A stretch of 64,000 nucleotides of DNA from an uncultured Aliivibrio sp. (GTDB lineage: Bacteria; Pseudomonadota; Gammaproteobacteria; Enterobacterales; Vibrionaceae). The first letter of the stretch is position 1, and each line of letters opens with the position of its first letter. Below are positions 39,914-52,352 of the stretch, in pieces. The stretch spans positions 33,512 to 97,511 of the forward strand of contig NZ_CAMLHO010000005.1 of NCBI RefSeq assembly GCF_946479765.1, read 5' to 3'. The notes under the pieces were generated by a model that saw nothing but the letters and a program-made list of their open reading frames with translations, did not search any database and was not told the origin of the DNA. The position numbers and the translations under genes were made by a program.

Positions 39914-42823
39914 TTAGTTATGGCTCACTACGATTAGACGCAGTGAATCAAGCTGAACTTGCGCTTTATCTATGTATCCTGAAAGTTCACTCATTTGTGT
40001 TTCAATCTGAGTTAATTCTTCATCACGGATATTTGGGTTTACGGCTTTCAAGGCTTGTAAACGCTCAAGCTCTGTATTTAATGCTGCTTTCATCTCGGTA
40101 TTCGCATCAACACGAACCGCTTCAATACGATCTTCAATACTTACTTCAGCAGTATCAATCAACGCATGAATTTCTTTTTGTACTGAGTTAACAAGCTTAC
40201 TCGCCATATGACGATTAACAGGGCTTAGCTGACGGTTAAAGCTTTCAAACTCAACCTGAGCAGAAAGGTCATTGCCTTTACTGTCCATCATCAAACGAAT
40301 AGGCGTTTTAGGTAAGAAACGACCAATGCCACTTTTCTTAGGCGCTTGTGCATCCACCACATAAATCAATTCAAGCAATAGAGTACCCGCAGGCAGCGCT
40401 TTGTTCTTTAATAAAGAAACGGCTGTTGCACCCACTCCTTCAGTAAGAACTAAATCGATACCACCTTGGATCATTGGGTGTTCCCAACTGATCAAGTTCA
40501 TGTCTTCGCGAGAAAGCGCGGTTTCACGATCAAAGGTAATGGTGCATCCTTCATAAGGAAGGCCAGGATAACTTGATACCAACATGTTTTCCGCAGGAGT
40601 AACAACAATGGCATTTTCGCCTTTGTCATCCTGATTCAAACCAATCGTATCAAACAGGTTTAATGCAAAATTAACTAAGTTAGTATCACCATCGGTTGCT
40701 GCAATTTTCTCAGCAAGTGCTTTTGCTTTATCACCACCATTAGAATGAACTTCCAATAAGCGGTCTCGACCTTGCTCTAACTGCGCTTTTAATTCTTTAT
40801 TTAATGCAGCAGACTCTTCAATAAGAGGTTCTAGCCCATCTGATTTACCTGTCGCTAAAATGGCAATGATCGCATCAGAGAATTTCTCATACACAGCACG
40901 ACCTGTAGGACAGGTTTCACTAAAGGCATTAAGGCCTTCATCAAACCAACGAGCCAGTAATTCTTGAGATGTACCTTGTAGATACGGTACATGGATCTCG
41001 ATATCACGTTTTTGACCAATACGATCCAAACGACCAATACGTTGCTCAAGTAGATCAGGGTTAAACGGTAAATCAAACATGACCAATTGATTAGCAAACT
41101 GGAAGTTACGACCTTCAGAACCGATCTCTGAACAGATAAGAACCTGAGCCCCACCTTCTTCTTGTGCAAAATAAGCAGCGGCTTTATCTCGTTCGATAAT
41201 AGACATGCCTTCATGGAAAACCGTACCACGAATACCTTCACGCTCACGTAATGCTTGCTCTAGTTGCAATGCCGTTGAAGCACGAGAAGCGATAATTAAT
41301 ACTTTCTCGTTACGGTTTTCTTTTAGTAACTCAAGCAACCAGTTTACACGCGGATCAAACTGCCACCACGTCGCACTATCGCCTTCAAATTCTTGGAAGA
41401 TCTCTTCTGGATAAAGCATTTTCATTGCACGAGCTTCATCACTCATGCGGCCACCCATCATAGTCGCAACGCGCATAGACGTTGAGTATTGTGATGGTAA
41501 TGGCATTGGCATCAGATTAAGGTTTCGTTGCGGAAATCCTTTGATCGCTGCACGTGTATTACGGAATAACACACGACCTGTACCATGACGGTCCATCAAG
41601 TTATCAACTAACTCTTGGCGTACTTGGCTTTGCTGCTCTTCAGAACCATCAGACTCAAGAATTCTAAATAATGGCTCGACATCTTGCTCAGAAAGCAGTT
41701 CAGCAATACGGTTCTTTGCATCATTTGATAATTTATCACCACTCATCAAAGCAGTAACGGCATCAGCAACAGGCTGATATTGACGCTCTTCTTCAACAAA
41801 CGCATCGTAATCATAGAAACGGTCTGGATCTAATAGACGCAGACGAGCAAAGTGACTTTCGTGACCTAGTTGCTCAGGTGTTGCAGTTAACAGCAAAACA
41901 CCAGCGGTTTCTTCTGCAATCGCTTCAATCACTTGATATTCACGGCTTGGTTTTGTTTGATTCCACTCAAGGTGATGCGCTTCATCGACAACAAGAAGAT
42001 CCCAATCCGCTTCAACCACTTGCTCAAAACGACGTTTACTTCTGCGAATGAAATCCAATGAACACAACACTAATTGCGCGGTATCAAATGGATTTTCTGA
42101 ATCAGCGTAAGACTCAATACAACGCTCTTCATCAAAAATAGAAAAATGAAGATTAAAACGACGCATCATTTCAACAAGCCATTGATGTTGCAGTGTTTCA
42201 GGAACAACGATCAACACACGTTCAGCACGGCCAGAAAGCACTTGCTGATGAATAATCATACCGGCTTCAATCGTTTTACCTAGACCAACTTCATCCGCTA
42301 ATAAAACACGAGGAGCATAACGACGACCCACCTCTTGAGCGATAAACAGTTGATGAGGGATCAAGCCTGCACGCATACCACACAAACCACGCATTGGATT
42401 TTTGTGTTGCTCATACTGATTTTTGAGTGCACGGAAACGCAATGCAAAGCGATCCATACGATCAATTTGACCTGCAAATAATTTATCTTGAGGTTTATTA
42501 AAGCGGATCTGATGGCTTAACAACGTTTCACGAAGAACAACGTTTGCTTCATCTGTATCTGTTCGCGTACCGATATAAGTTAATAGCCCAGCGTCTTCGA
42601 TAACTTCTTCTACTTCAAGTGACCAGCCCTCATGGCTTTCAATTGTATCTCCTTTATTGAACATCACTCGGGTAACGGGTGCATCGTGTTTTGCGTATAA
42701 ACGGTTCTCTTCTGATGCGGCAAAAAGTACAGATACTGTTCTATCATCAATAGCGACGATTGTCCCTAAACCCAAATCACTTTCTGTATCACTGATCCAA
42801 CGTTGGCCCAAAGCAAATGACAT
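39914..42823 (-). CDS. rapA: RNA polymerase-associated ATPase RapA (HepA)
   Basis: SWI2/SNF2-family ATPase that recycles stalled RNA polymerase. I place the start at ATG 42823 ([20 protein letters not shown]), giving 969 aa, the family length; the 27 residues upstream in frame are not family-like. Tudor-like N-terminal domains precede helicase motifs: [39 protein letters not shown] and [13 protein letters not shown]. It is first of rapA-rluA. Confidence 0.97.
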   Translation of the reverse strand: MSFALGQRWISDTESDLGLGTIVAIDDRTVSVLFAASEENRLYAKHDAPVTRVMFNKGDTIESHEGWSLEVEEVIEDAGLLTYIGTRTDTDEANVVLRETLLSHQIRFNKPQDKLFAGQIDRMDRFALRFRALKNQYEQHKNPMRGLCGMRAGLIPHQLFIAQEVGRRYAPRVLLADEVGLGKTIEAGMIIHQQVLSGRAERVLIVVPETLQHQWLVEMMRRFNLHFSIFDEERCIESYADSENPFDTAQLVLCSLDFIRRSKRRFEQVVEADWDLLVVDEAHHLEWNQTKPSREYQVIEAIAEETAGVLLLTATPEQLGHESHFARLRLLDPDRFYDYDAFVEEERQYQPVADAVTALMSGDKLSNDAKNRIAELLSEQDVEPLFRILESDGSEEQQSQVRQELVDNLMDRHGTGRVLFRNTRAAIKGFPQRNLNLMPMPLPSQYSTSMRVATMMGGRMSDEARAMKMLYPEEIFQEFEGDSATWWQFDPRVNWLLELLKENRNEKVLIIASRASTALQLEQALREREGIRGTVFHEGMSIIERDKAAAYFAQEEGGAQVLICSEIGSEGRNFQFANQLVMFDLPFNPDLLEQRIGRLDRIGQKRDIEIHVPYLQGTSQELLARWFDEGLNAFSETCPTGRAVYEKFSDAIIAILATGKSDGLEPLIEESAALNKELKAQLEQGRDRLLEVHSNGGDKAKALAEKIAATDGDTNLVNFALNLFDTIGLNQDDKGENAIVVTPAENMLVSSYPGLPYEGCTITFDRETALSREDMNLISWEHPMIQGGIDLVLTEGVGATAVSLLKNKALPAGTLLLELIYVVDAQAPKKSGIGRFLPKTPIRLMMDSKGNDLSAQVEFESFNRQLSPVNRHMASKLVNSVQKEIHALIDTAEVSIEDRIEAVRVDANTEMKAALNTELERLQALKAVNPNIRDEELTQIETQMSELSGYIDKAQVQLDSLRLIVVSHN

Positions 42824-43014
42824 AGTAGTAATACACCTCAAAATTAGTTTATTTATTTTATATAGAGTGAGAATCTTTATGATGAACCGAGAATAGACAG
42901 CCATAAGGCGAGGTTCAAAAGGGCGCCAATCTTACTGTATGACAGCAGTTAGGTCACGCCTATTTATCATAAAACTGAGTGTAGTCGATTATACTCAATT
43001 TGAGAGTGATCAGT

Positions 43015-43722
43015 TTACTTAACCGCGTCTAAATATCGAGTTAATTCAGGTGAATTGTCTTGTGTCATTATCTCTGACATTTTGCCATAACTTACTATTT
43101 TATGACTGCATACAAAAGCATAATGAGAGGCTAAGGCTTTCGCATCTTGAATGCTATGCGTCACCATGAGTACCGTTAACTTTTGATCCTTAATTAGATC
43201 TCGGATCAAGATAATCATCTCTTCTCGTAACATCGGATCAAGCGCAGAAAAAGGCTCATCCAATAATAATACTGGTTTATTTTGTACTAAACATCTAGCT
43301 AATGCGACGCGCTGCTTTTGACCGCCAGAAAGTTGTTCAGGTAAACGTAGTAATAACTCATCAACACCTACCTGTTGAGCTGCATGGATGACCTGCTCTT
43401 TCTCTTCATTATTGAGGCGTAAATTAGGTTTTATTCCTAATGCAATATTGTCTGCAATCGATAGGTGAGCAAAAAGATTATGTTCTTGAAATAGCATAGA
43501 GAGTGGGCGCTGATGAGGCGCTTGTGATAACAACGATTGCTGATCAATACTAATCTCTCCAGATTCGGGAGCAATAAAACCAGCAAGTAAACTAAGTAAT
43601 GTACTCTTACCTGCCCCACTGGGGCCAAGAATAGCGACGACATCCCCTTGATTAACCGTTAAATCAAATTCAAATAACTCTGAATGGTAACGATATTTCA
43701 CCTCTGAAAAACTCAGCATCAC
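43015..43722 (-). CDS. thiQ: Thiamine ABC transporter ATP-binding protein
   Basis: Cytoplasmic ATPase of the thiamine/TPP importer. The 235-aa protein has Walker A GPSGAGKST, signature LSGGQKQRVALARC and Walker B LLLDEPFSAL. It overlaps the end of thiP by four bases (ATGA). Last gene of thiBPQ under the TPP riboswitch. No clear terminator was seen in the 191-bp gap up to rapA. Confidence 0.95.
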   Translation of the reverse strand: MMLSFSEVKYRYHSELFEFDLTVNQGDVVAILGPSGAGKSTLLSLLAGFIAPESGEISIDQQSLLSQAPHQRPLSMLFQEHNLFAHLSIADNIALGIKPNLRLNNEEKEQVIHAAQQVGVDELLLRLPEQLSGGQKQRVALARCLVQNKPVLLLDEPFSALDPMLREEMIILIRDLIKDQKLTVLMVTHSIQDAKALASHYAFVCSHKIVSYGKMSEIMTQDNSPELTRYLDAVK

Positions 43723-45344
43723 AACCCACCTTTATGATTTTGTTTGGAGGTAGAGAACAACCACTCCACCACACTAAACACACCAACACTTAATACTAAT
43801 AAACTCAAAGAAACTACCGCTGCCGCTTCCATTTGATAACTGCCTAATAGTTGAAATAGATACAACGGCAACGTTCTGAAATCTTGACTACCAAACAGAG
43901 CAATTGCGCTTAGATCACCTACCGACATAATAAATGCTATCGCAAACGCATGAGCCATCGGTTTTCTTAATGCTCGCCACTCAATCAGTCGAAATCGAGT
44001 AAAACCATACAAACCTAAACTTGCAGATAATAATTGATATTGCTGAGCAATATGCAGTAATGGCTGAGCCAGCGTTTTGATCACATACGGCAGTGCCATT
44101 AAGGCATTAACTAACATCACGATCCAAATCGCCATTGAAAATACGTCTGTCATGTTTCGTAGTAATAAAAACAACCCTGTGCTGATCACTAACCCTGGAG
44201 TGACTAAGATCATCGTGCCGATCAAATCTAATTTATCAGCCAAGAATCGCCTCTCTTTTAGTCTCAAAGCCCGAGTCGTATGCAATAACATCACACCAAA
44301 AACCATGGCTAACACCGCAGCACATAACGCAACAACTAAAGAGTTCGCTAAGGCTAACCAAAAATCAGACGAGCTCAAGACCGTAATGAGTTCTGAATTT
44401 AATCCACTAATGACGACCATGCCTAATGGTGGTAATAAAAAGAGAATAAGTAGCCCAATCCAACTTCTATCCCATAACTGTTCTTTCTTTGAATCTTGAT
44501 AAAGCACCGCTTGCTGAATTGACGCTGAATCTACCGCAACAGACGTCGAAAATCGCTGAATAGTTAAAGATAGCACGCCACATAACAACATTTGCCATAA
44601 GGCTAAAATCGCGCCTGCCTGCAAATCAAAGTCAAACTTAATGGCTTGATAAATAGCCAGTTCAATCGTGGTTGATTTAGGCCCACCACCCAATGCCATC
44701 ACGGTAGCAAAACTGGTAAAGCACAACATAAAGACCAAGCCTGCCACATGAGGAAGTTGTTGTTTCACTCTAGGCCAAGCAAGCAGTCGATATTTGTTCC
44801 ATCCAGTGAGCCCTAAATGAGCCGCTAACTGATGTTGTTCAGCAGGAATTGAATCTAAAGTTTGTAAAAAAAGACGCGTCGCAAAAGGGAAATTAAAAAA
44901 GACATGGGCGAGTAAAATGCCATTTAAACCATAAATAGAAAAAGGAAGAGAATAACCAAACCATTCAAATACCTCCGCAATAAGTCCACTGTTGCCATAA
45001 ATAGACAATAAGCCAAACACACCAACTAATACGGGGAGAACAAGGGTCGTTGCGCAGAGCTTGAGTAGTAAGCTTCGGCCTTTAAATTGACGACGAGACA
45101 AGGCATAAGCAGTAGGTATAGCTAAGCTAACACTCAATAATGTTGAAAGAGAAGCTTGGTATAAACTGAATTTGGTAATATACAGATAATAAGGATCAGA
45201 CCAAATAAGAGAGAGATCTAAACTCGGTGATTCTAACAACAGTGCACTGATCGCTCCACCAACAAAGCCAACAATAACAATTGCAATGAAATATCCCAAA
45301 ACAGGGACAGAGTTATAAGAAGAGGTAGTTTTCATAATTGCCAA
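43719..45344 (-). CDS. thiP: Thiamine ABC transporter permease
   Basis: A 541-aa inner-membrane permease with two fused BPD-type halves, each with about six helices. EAA-like loops are visible, such as HLGLTGWNKYRLLAWPRVK and the later SLGLYGFTRFRLIEW. It lies between thiB (34 bases upstream) and thiQ (overlap). Fused double permease and length match ThiP. Confidence 0.95.
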   Translation of the reverse strand: MAIMKTTSSYNSVPVLGYFIAIVIVGFVGGAISALLLESPSLDLSLIWSDPYYLYITKFSLYQASLSTLLSVSLAIPTAYALSRRQFKGRSLLLKLCATTLVLPVLVGVFGLLSIYGNSGLIAEVFEWFGYSLPFSIYGLNGILLAHVFFNFPFATRLFLQTLDSIPAEQHQLAAHLGLTGWNKYRLLAWPRVKQQLPHVAGLVFMLCFTSFATVMALGGGPKSTTIELAIYQAIKFDFDLQAGAILALWQMLLCGVLSLTIQRFSTSVAVDSASIQQAVLYQDSKKEQLWDRSWIGLLILFLLPPLGMVVISGLNSELITVLSSSDFWLALANSLVVALCAAVLAMVFGVMLLHTTRALRLKERRFLADKLDLIGTMILVTPGLVISTGLFLLLRNMTDVFSMAIWIVMLVNALMALPYVIKTLAQPLLHIAQQYQLLSASLGLYGFTRFRLIEWRALRKPMAHAFAIAFIMSVGDLSAIALFGSQDFRTLPLYLFQLLGSYQMEAAAVVSLSLLVLSVGVFSVVEWLFSTSKQNHKGGL

Positions 45345-45378
45345 AAGAAAGGAGCACAGCAGTGCCCCTTATTTAAAA

Positions 45379-46395
45379 TTAGAATGTCAGAGCGTGTTGC
45401 CACTCACGGATCCACGATTTACGTTGTTGTGAGATCTCTTGCGAGCTGAACGACAGCCCTTTGCTTGGTACCGTTAACGCGTCAAAACCAGCAGGTTGAG
45501 CCACATTGGTTACTGGATACATCCAATTTCCTGTTGGCATCGCAGACTGAAATTTATCACTTAAGATAAAAGCAAGAAACTCATCTGCCAATTCATTATT
45601 TACGGTGCTTTTCACTTTCGCTGCCACTTCGACTTGCATGTAGTGACCTTCTGAAAAGTTCGCCGCTGCAAATCTATCGTCTTTTTCAGCAATTGAATGA
45701 TATGCAGGAGAGGTTGTGTAAGATAATACTAAGTCAGACTCACCCTCTAAGAACATGCTATAAGCTTCAGACCAGCCTTTGGTTACCGTCACGGTTTTCT
45801 TCGCTAATTGCTTCCACGCTTGTGGTGCTTCATCACCATAAACAGACTTCATCCACAGTAATAACCCCTGTCCAGGTGTCGAGGTTCGTGGATCTTGATA
45901 AATTACTTTTAGATCATCGCGCTGCTCGACTAGCTCTTTTAAACTTGTTGGCGGATTTGTCACTTTTTCTTTGTTGTATACAAAGGCAAAATAACCAAAA
46001 TCATAAGGCACAAACGTCGTATCATTCCAGCCACCCGGTAAAGTTACAGAATCTGTATTTACTTGATGCTGAGCTAATAGCCCTGTCGCCTTCGCTTCTG
46101 CCATTAAATTGTTATCTAAACCGAGTACAACATCTGCTTTCGCATTGTTACCTTCAAGACGTAGACGGTTTAAAATAGACACACCATCATCTAGGGCAAC
46201 GAGCTTTAAGTCACACTCACATTGCGCTTCAAATGCCGCTTCAATCGTTGGACCTGGGCCCCAATCGGCAGCAAAGGAATCATAAGTATAAACAGTTAAT
46301 GTCTCTGCTGCTGAAGCAGAAAAAGAAGTCACTACCGCCATAGTTAGCGCTGTAGGTAATAGTTTACGAGAAGAGAAGATAGAAAGAGTATTCAT
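45379..46395 (-). CDS. thiB: Thiamine-binding periplasmic protein
   Basis: Captures thiamine and its phosphates for ThiPQ; also called TbpA. The 338-aa protein has a signal peptide ending SASA-AETLTVYTYDSF and the family segments TYDSFAADWGPGP and WKQLAKKTVTVTKGWSEAY. It is first gene behind the TPP riboswitch; its AAGGA ribosome site is 14 bases from the ATG and can pair with an upstream ACATCCT. Confidence 0.95.
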   Translation of the reverse strand: MNTLSIFSSRKLLPTALTMAVVTSFSASAAETLTVYTYDSFAADWGPGPTIEAAFEAQCECDLKLVALDDGVSILNRLRLEGNNAKADVVLGLDNNLMAEAKATGLLAQHQVNTDSVTLPGGWNDTTFVPYDFGYFAFVYNKEKVTNPPTSLKELVEQRDDLKVIYQDPRTSTPGQGLLLWMKSVYGDEAPQAWKQLAKKTVTVTKGWSEAYSMFLEGESDLVLSYTTSPAYHSIAEKDDRFAAANFSEGHYMQVEVAAKVKSTVNNELADEFLAFILSDKFQSAMPTGNWMYPVTNVAQPAGFDALTVPSKGLSFSSQEISQQRKSWIREWQHALTF

Positions 46396-46454
46396 TATGT
46401 GCGCTTACATCCTTTTGAACGGCACAGAATTAAGTTGATATTCTCAAGGAGGAT

Positions 46455-46560
46455 GTCATCTCAATCCCTACGCCAGCATTATCTGAGTCAGGTAGTACGG
46501 GTTTAAGTAAGCATTATCCAATGTTTACTAATCTCAGCTAGTCGCTCCCCGATGAGAGTC
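46455..46560 (-). promoter_or_regulatory. TPP (THI-box) riboswitch
   Basis: On the minus strand the order is CATCGGGGAGC, GCTGAGAT, a variable arm, ACCCGTACTACCTGA, then CAGATAATGCTGGCGTAGGGA. These are the conserved pyrimidine- and pyrophosphate-sensor elements of the TPP aptamer. CTCA/TGAG can close helix P1. Just downstream ACATCCT (46456-46450) can pair with AGGATGT (46413-46407) over the thiB ribosome site, suggesting translational shut-off when TPP is bound. Confidence 0.95.
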
Positions 46561-46600
46561 CATATTGTATGTGTGAATGGTTTAATGAGCCAGAGGTTTA

Positions 46601-47230
46601 TTAATCCTTCTGACGCTGGTCATATCCCCAACGTGGAACAAGCCCTTGCTCTACACCTAAATGATCTAATATCCGAGCAACCATAAAATCAATTAAGTCC
46701 TCTATGGATTTAGGTTGATGATAAAAACCAGGAGCAGCAGGCATTATCGTTGCGCCCATTTGAGATAGCTTCAACATATTTTCTAAATGCAATGTAGAGA
46801 ACGGAGTCTCTCTGACTACCATTATCAATTGACCACGTTCTTTTAAGACGACATCAGCAGCCCGCTCAATAAGATTATCTGAAATACCGTGAGCAATAGA
46901 GGCAACACTACCCGCAGAGCATGGGCAAACCACCATCTGTTTTGGTGCTGCTGAACCTGAAGCAACAGGAGAGAACCAATCTTCTTTACCACAAACTGTT
47001 AAGTTATCAGCATTACAATCTAAGTGCTCAACCAAAGCCGCTTTCATTGCATCAGGGCCACTTGGTAGCTTTAAATCATGCTCTGTTGCCATCACTACTC
47101 GAGCAGCAGAGGATATTAAAAAATACACATGATAATCAGCAGCAAGTAAGCATTCTAATAACCTTAATCCATAAGGAGCTCCTGATGCTCCTGTCATGGC
47201 AAGTGTTATCACTTTCTTTTGGGTTTTCAT
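46601..47230 (-). CDS. ubiX: Flavin prenyltransferase UbiX
   Basis: Makes the prenylated-FMN cofactor needed by UbiD decarboxylases in ubiquinone synthesis. The 209-aa protein has the N-terminal [19 protein letters not shown] motif, [14 protein letters not shown] and the later [14 protein letters not shown]. It overlaps mpl by one base and so is co-transcribed with it. Nothing gene-like lies between it and the riboswitch. Confidence 0.95.
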   Translation of the reverse strand: MKTQKKVITLAMTGASGAPYGLRLLECLLAADYHVYFLISSAARVVMATEHDLKLPSGPDAMKAALVEHLDCNADNLTVCGKEDWFSPVASGSAAPKQMVVCPCSAGSVASIAHGISDNLIERAADVVLKERGQLIMVVRETPFSTLHLENMLKLSQMGATIMPAAPGFYHQPKSIEDLIDFMVARILDHLGVEQGLVPRWGYDQRQKD

Positions 47231-48582
47231 TATTGATTTAACTTCTCAAGTAATTTACCGTGAATTCCTTCAAAACCGCCGTTACTCATCACTAATATCT
47301 GATCACTTGGTTTCGCTTCAGCCACAATCATATCAACAAAAGCATCGATATTATTATGGGTATAAGCGGGTTGAGAACACTGCTCTGCAACTTCATCCAC
47401 CGACCAAGAAATATTATCCGGTTGATATAAATATACGATATCTGCAGCATGAAGAGAGGCTGCTAACGTATCTTTATGTACACCCAGTTTCATGGTACTT
47501 GAGCGTGGTTCTAAGACGGCAATAATTCTCTTATCACCAACTTTATTACGTAAACCACCTACAGTAAGTTCAATGGCTGTTGGGTGATGAGCAAAATCAT
47601 CGTAAACCGTTACGCCATTCACTTCGCCTTTAAACTCAAGACGACGTTTAGTATTAATAAATTTACCTAATGCGTCACAAGCTAAATCAGGAGTCACTCC
47701 CACATGACGAGCTGAAGCAATCACCATCAATGCATTGCTGACATTATGATCACCGACTAAATCCCAATTAACTTGCCCAACCTTATCACCGTTAAAATAG
47801 ATTTCAAATTGACTGCCATCTTTTTCTAACTTAACCGCCTTCCATTGACCATCTTCACCGGTAAATTCAAGCTCACTCCAACAACCTTGATCTAAAACCT
47901 GCTCAAGAGGCTTATCTTGCTTAGGCGCAAAAATACGTCCAGTGCTAGGAACTGTTCTAATTAAATGGTGGAATTGACGCTGAATAGCAGCAAGATCATC
48001 AAAAATATCCGCATGATCAAACTCAAGGTTATTTAACACTAAAGTTCGTGGTCGATAGTGAACAAACTTAGAACGCTTATCAAAAAAAGCACTGTCATAT
48101 TCATCTGCTTCAACGACAAAAAACATGCTTTCGCCTAATCGAGCCGATTCACCAAAATTACCAAGTACGCCACCGACTAAAAATCCCGGTTTATAACCAC
48201 ACTCTTCAAGAACCCATGCCAGCATGCTTGCTGTTGTTGTTTTACCATGCGTTCCTGCTACGGCCATTACCCAGCGATCTTGTAGCAAAAACTCCTGTAA
48301 CCATTGTGGCCCAGAAGTGTATTTAAGATTTTTATCTAATACATACTCAACACAAGGATTACCGCGACTCATCGCATTGCCAATAACGACAAGATCTGGT
48401 GCTGGATCTAGCTGACTTGGGTCAAAGCCTTCAATAATTTCAATGCCTTGAGATTCCAATAACGTACTCATTGGTGGATATACGTTAGCATCGCAGCCCG
48501 TAACTTTATGTCCAAGTTGACGAGCTAAGGTTGCAGCTCCCCCCATGAAGGTGCCACAAATACCGAGGATATGAATATGCAT
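47230..48582 (-). CDS. mpl: UDP-MurNAc:tripeptide ligase Mpl
   Basis: Murein-recycling ligase that joins recovered L-Ala-D-Glu-mesoDAP to UDP-MurNAc. The 450-aa Mur-family protein has an N-terminal Rossmann-like [23 protein letters not shown] loop [13 protein letters not shown], and [15 protein letters not shown] in the C-terminal domain. It is first gene of mpl-ubiX and divergent from fbp, a common gammaproteobacterial neighbour. Confidence 0.97.
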   Translation of the reverse strand: MHIHILGICGTFMGGAATLARQLGHKVTGCDANVYPPMSTLLESQGIEIIEGFDPSQLDPAPDLVVIGNAMSRGNPCVEYVLDKNLKYTSGPQWLQEFLLQDRWVMAVAGTHGKTTTASMLAWVLEECGYKPGFLVGGVLGNFGESARLGESMFFVVEADEYDSAFFDKRSKFVHYRPRTLVLNNLEFDHADIFDDLAAIQRQFHHLIRTVPSTGRIFAPKQDKPLEQVLDQGCWSELEFTGEDGQWKAVKLEKDGSQFEIYFNGDKVGQVNWDLVGDHNVSNALMVIASARHVGVTPDLACDALGKFINTKRRLEFKGEVNGVTVYDDFAHHPTAIELTVGGLRNKVGDKRIIAVLEPRSSTMKLGVHKDTLAASLHAADIVYLYQPDNISWSVDEVAEQCSQPAYTHNNIDAFVDMIVAEAKPSDQILVMSNGGFEGIHGKLLEKLNQ

Positions 48583-48765
48583 AATAAAAACCGTCTTATA
48601 TTAAATTAAGTGAGTAATCTCGATACAGAGTTACTTCAATACTCTTAAAAAGTTCTATGTTATAGAATGAATTACAGCAAACAGTAACACAACCATTATA
48701 AAAATAAATCAGTACCTAACCCTACTTATCGTTAATATCTAATAACAGAGAATAAAGGAATAACT

Positions 48766-49776
48766 ATGTCTGAAATGAGAACCCTAGGTGAGTTTATTGT
48801 TGCTAAACAGCATGACTTCCCTCATGCAAGTGGAGAGCTATCTTCGCTCATTGGTTCAATTAAGTTGGCTGCTAAAATTGTAAACCGTGAAATTAACAAA
48901 GCTGGACTTGTTGATATTACTGGAGCTTCTGGTGAAGAAAATATTCAAGGTGAACAACAACAAAAACTGGATCTTTACGCTAACGATAAATTTAAAGCCG
49001 CATTAGAAAATCGAGACCAAGTCTGTGGTGTTGCAAGTGAAGAAGAAGATGAAGCCGTTGCTTTTAATAAAGAATTAAATCAAAACGCCAAATACGTTGT
49101 TTTGATGGACCCACTAGATGGTTCATCAAATATTGATGTTAACGTCTCCGTTGGTACTATTTTTTCAATATACCGTCGTATTTCACCTATTGGAACCCCT
49201 GCGATAGAAGATGATTTTTTACAACCTGGGAATAAACAAGTAGCCGCTGGATACATTATTTACGGCTCTTCAACCATGCTAGTTTATACCACAGGCAATG
49301 GAGTACATGGTTTTACTTACGATCCATCATTGGGGGTATTTTGCTTATCTCATGAAAACATGCAGATCCCGAAGGATGGAAATATTTACTCGATCAATGA
49401 AGGGAATTACATTCGATTTCCTGAAGGGGTTAAGCAATATCTAAAGTACTGCCAAGAAATAAAACCTGAAGATAACCGCCCATATACTTCGCGCTATATC
49501 GGGTCTCTTGTTGCAGATTTTCATAGAAACCTACTTAAAGGTGGGATCTATCTTTACCCAAGTACTCAAGCTTATCCAAACGGAAAGTTAAGATTACTCT
49601 ATGAATGCAATCCAATGGCGATGCTCATTGAACAAGCCGGAGGTAAAGCGACTGATGGCGAGCAGCGAATTCTTGATATCAATCCAACAGAATTACATCA
49701 ACGCATGCCGTTCTTTGTTGGATCTAGCAATATGGTAGATAAAGTGCAGAATTTTTTAGATGAGTGGCAAGATTAA
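48766..49776 (+). CDS. fbp: Fructose-1,6-bisphosphatase class I
   Basis: Gluconeogenic hydrolysis of fructose-1,6-bisphosphate. The 336-aa enzyme has the metal site [19 protein letters not shown], the substrate region [20 protein letters not shown] and the C-terminal [20 protein letters not shown] precedes ATG 48766. It is monocistronic, divergent from mpl and convergent with rplQ. Confidence 0.98.
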   Translation: MSEMRTLGEFIVAKQHDFPHASGELSSLIGSIKLAAKIVNREINKAGLVDITGASGEENIQGEQQQKLDLYANDKFKAALENRDQVCGVASEEEDEAVAFNKELNQNAKYVVLMDPLDGSSNIDVNVSVGTIFSIYRRISPIGTPAIEDDFLQPGNKQVAAGYIIYGSSTMLVYTTGNGVHGFTYDPSLGVFCLSHENMQIPKDGNIYSINEGNYIRFPEGVKQYLKYCQEIKPEDNRPYTSRYIGSLVADFHRNLLKGGIYLYPSTQAYPNGKLRLLYECNPMAMLIEQAGGKATDGEQRILDINPTELHQRMPFFVGSSNMVDKVQNFLDEWQD

Positions 49777-49810
49777 TAAGAAACGTTAATTTCCACAGAA
49801 TTCAGATATA

Positions 49811-49842
49811 AAAAAACCGAGTCCTAAGACTCGGTTTTTTTT
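49811..49842. terminator. Bidirectional terminator between fbp and rplQ
   Basis: AAAAAACCGAGTC pairs with GACTCGGTTTTTT around a CTAA loop, with A/T tracts on both sides. It ends both fbp and the whole ribosomal-protein alpha operon. Confidence 0.93.
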
Positions 49843-49859
49843 GTGAAACTACTTACTGA

Positions 49860-50240
49860 TTACTCAGCTGCAGCTTCTACTTCTGGACGATCTACAAGCT
49901 CAATGTATGCCATTGGTGCTTTATCGCCTGTACGGAAACCGCACTTCAGAATACGAGTATAACCACCAGCACGTTGTGCAAAGCGTGGACCTAACTCGGT
50001 AAATAGTTTTGCTACTACTTCGTTATCACGAGTACGAGCAAATGCAAGACGACGGTTAGCAACACTGTCAATCTTAGCTAATGTAATCAAAGGCTCAACT
50101 ACACGGCGAAGCTCTTTTGCTTTTGGTACAGTCGTCTTGATAATCTCGTGACGAACCAAAGAGCAAGCCATATTGCTAAACATAGCTTTACGGTGGCTGC
50201 TGTTGCGGTTGAGTTGACGACCACTCTTACGATGGCGCAT
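49860..50240 (-). CDS. rplQ: 50S ribosomal protein L17
   Basis: L17 (126 aa) sits near the exit tunnel of the 50S subunit. [20 protein letters not shown] and [16 protein letters not shown] are diagnostic. Last gene of the alpha operon, 36 bases after rpoA and followed by the shared terminator. Confidence 0.99.
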   Translation of the reverse strand: MRHRKSGRQLNRNSSHRKAMFSNMACSLVRHEIIKTTVPKAKELRRVVEPLITLAKIDSVANRRLAFARTRDNEVVAKLFTELGPRFAQRAGGYTRILKCGFRTGDKAPMAYIELVDRPEVEAAAE

Positions 50241-50276
50241 GACCTAATCCTTCTAACTAGATAATTAGTGAACTGA

Positions 50277-51266
50277 TTAATCTTCAGCGATAGACGCTGG
50301 TGGCCAGTTCTCTAGGCGCATGCCTAAAGAAAGACCACGTGAAGCTAGAACATCTTTAATTTCAGTTAAAGACTTCTTACCAAGGTTAGGCGTTTTAAGT
50401 AGCTCAACCTCAGTGCGCTGCACCAGATCACCAATGTAGTGAATCGCTTCTGCTTTCAAACAGTTAGCAGAGCGAACCGTTAGTTCAAGATCGTCTACAG
50501 GACGCAGTAGGATCGGATCGAACTCTGGCTTTTCTTCTTTCTCTTCAGGAACTCGTACATCACGAAGATCTACAAATGCATCCAGTTGCTCAGCTAAAAT
50601 TGTAGCTGCACGACGGATAGCTTCCTCAGGATCAAGTGTACCGTTTGTTTCCATATCGATAACAAGCTTGTCTAAGTCAGTACGTTGCTCAACACGTGCA
50701 GCTTCAACCGAGTAAGATATTTTATCTACTGGGCTGTAAGTTGCATCGACAAGCAAACGACCGATTGGACGCTCATCTTCTTCAGTATGGATACGCGCTG
50801 TTGATGGTACATAGCCGCGACCACGCTCTACCTTGATTCTCATGCTGATTTCAGCATTGTCATCAGTTAAGTGGCAGATTACATGCTCTGGGTTCGCAAT
50901 CTCAACATCACCATCATGGGTGATGTCACCTGCAACAACAGGGCCTGCACCAGACTTGTTAAGAGTAATGATAACTTCATCTTTACCCTCAACCTTAACG
51001 GCAAGGCCTTTAAGGTTTAGAAGGATTTCAAGGATATCTTCCTGAACACCTTCTTTGGTGCTGTACTCATGTAATACGCCTTCGATTTCCACTTCAGTTA
51101 CGGCACAACCCGGCATTGAAGATAGTAAAATACGACGTAGAGCGTTACCTAGAGTGTGGCCAAAACCACGCTCTAACGGCTCAAGAGTTACTTTTGCGTG
51201 AGTCTGGCTAACTTGTTCAATGTCAACTAGACGCGGCTTTAGAAATTCTGTTACAGAACCCTGCAT
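50277..51266 (-). CDS. rpoA: RNA polymerase alpha subunit
   Basis: Assembly platform and activator contact of RNA polymerase. The 329-aa protein has the N-terminal dimerisation domain ([19 protein letters not shown]), a linker near residue 235-245, and the C-terminal helix-hairpin domain ([18 protein letters not shown]) that binds UP elements. Embedded in rpsM-rpsK-rpsD-rpoA-rplQ, the standard alpha operon. Confidence 0.99.
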   Translation of the reverse strand: MQGSVTEFLKPRLVDIEQVSQTHAKVTLEPLERGFGHTLGNALRRILLSSMPGCAVTEVEIEGVLHEYSTKEGVQEDILEILLNLKGLAVKVEGKDEVIITLNKSGAGPVVAGDITHDGDVEIANPEHVICHLTDDNAEISMRIKVERGRGYVPSTARIHTEEDERPIGRLLVDATYSPVDKISYSVEAARVEQRTDLDKLVIDMETNGTLDPEEAIRRAATILAEQLDAFVDLRDVRVPEEKEEKPEFDPILLRPVDDLELTVRSANCLKAEAIHYIGDLVQRTEVELLKTPNLGKKSLTEIKDVLASRGLSLGMRLENWPPASIAED

Positions 51267-51289
51267 TGTGTCCTCTCTATATTGAAGCT

Positions 51290-51910
51290 CTACTTAGAGT
51301 AAAGCTCGACGATCAAGTGTTCGTTGATGTCGGCAGACAAATCAGAACGTTCAGGAAGACGCTTAAACGTACCTTCCATTTTGCCAGCATCTACTTCAAT
51401 CCAAGTTGGTTTTTCGCGTTGTTCAGCAACTTCTAGAGCAGCCTTAATACGTGATTGCAGTTTAGCTTTCTCACGAATTGAAACAACATCGTTAGCCGCA
51501 ACTTTGAAAGAAGGAACGTTAACTACTTTACCATTAACTAGAATAGACTTATGACTAACTAGTTGACGAGATTCGGCACGTGTAGAACCAAAACCCATAC
51601 GGTAAACTACGTTATCTAGACGACCTTCAAGAAGTTGAAGTAGGTTTTCACCTGTGTTGCCTTTAATACGAGCAGCATCTTTGTAGTAGTTACGGAATTG
51701 TTTTTCTAGAACGCCATACATACGACGAACTTTTTGCTTCTCACGAAGCTGAACGCCATATTCAGATAGACGACCGCGACGAGCGCCGTGTACACCTGGA
51801 GCGTTATCGATCTTACACTTGGTATCGATCGCACGTACGCCTGATTTAAGGAATAAATCAGTGCCTTCGCGACGGCTAAGCTTCAGCTTAGGACCCAAAT
51901 ATCTTGCCAT
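51290..51910 (-). CDS. rpsD: 30S ribosomal protein S4
   Basis: Primary 16S rRNA binder (206 aa) and, in enterobacteria, translational repressor of this operon. The N-terminal [20 protein letters not shown] and the S4 domain ([18 protein letters not shown]) are intact. The four-Cys zinc site of some S4 versions is absent (a single Cys, in TKCKID). Its target, the leader before rpsM, is also visible. Confidence 0.99.
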   Translation of the reverse strand: MARYLGPKLKLSRREGTDLFLKSGVRAIDTKCKIDNAPGVHGARRGRLSEYGVQLREKQKVRRMYGVLEKQFRNYYKDAARIKGNTGENLLQLLEGRLDNVVYRMGFGSTRAESRQLVSHKSILVNGKVVNVPSFKVAANDVVSIREKAKLQSRIKAALEVAEQREKPTWIEVDAGKMEGTFKRLPERSDLSADINEHLIVELYSK

Positions 51911-51941
51911 GTTCTTTCTCCAATATTCCTAAAAACGAAAC

Positions 51942-52352
<411 letters not shown>

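Noticed and set aside
42824..42904. N-terminal extension of RapA by 27 residues
   Set aside because: The added residues are not family-like and lie in the promoter/leader region; MSFALGQRW is the expected start.
45693..46178. 161-codon plus-strand ORF antisense to thiB
   Set aside because: It lies wholly opposite a secure thiB gene and has low-complexity, His/Leu-rich content typical of a shadow frame.
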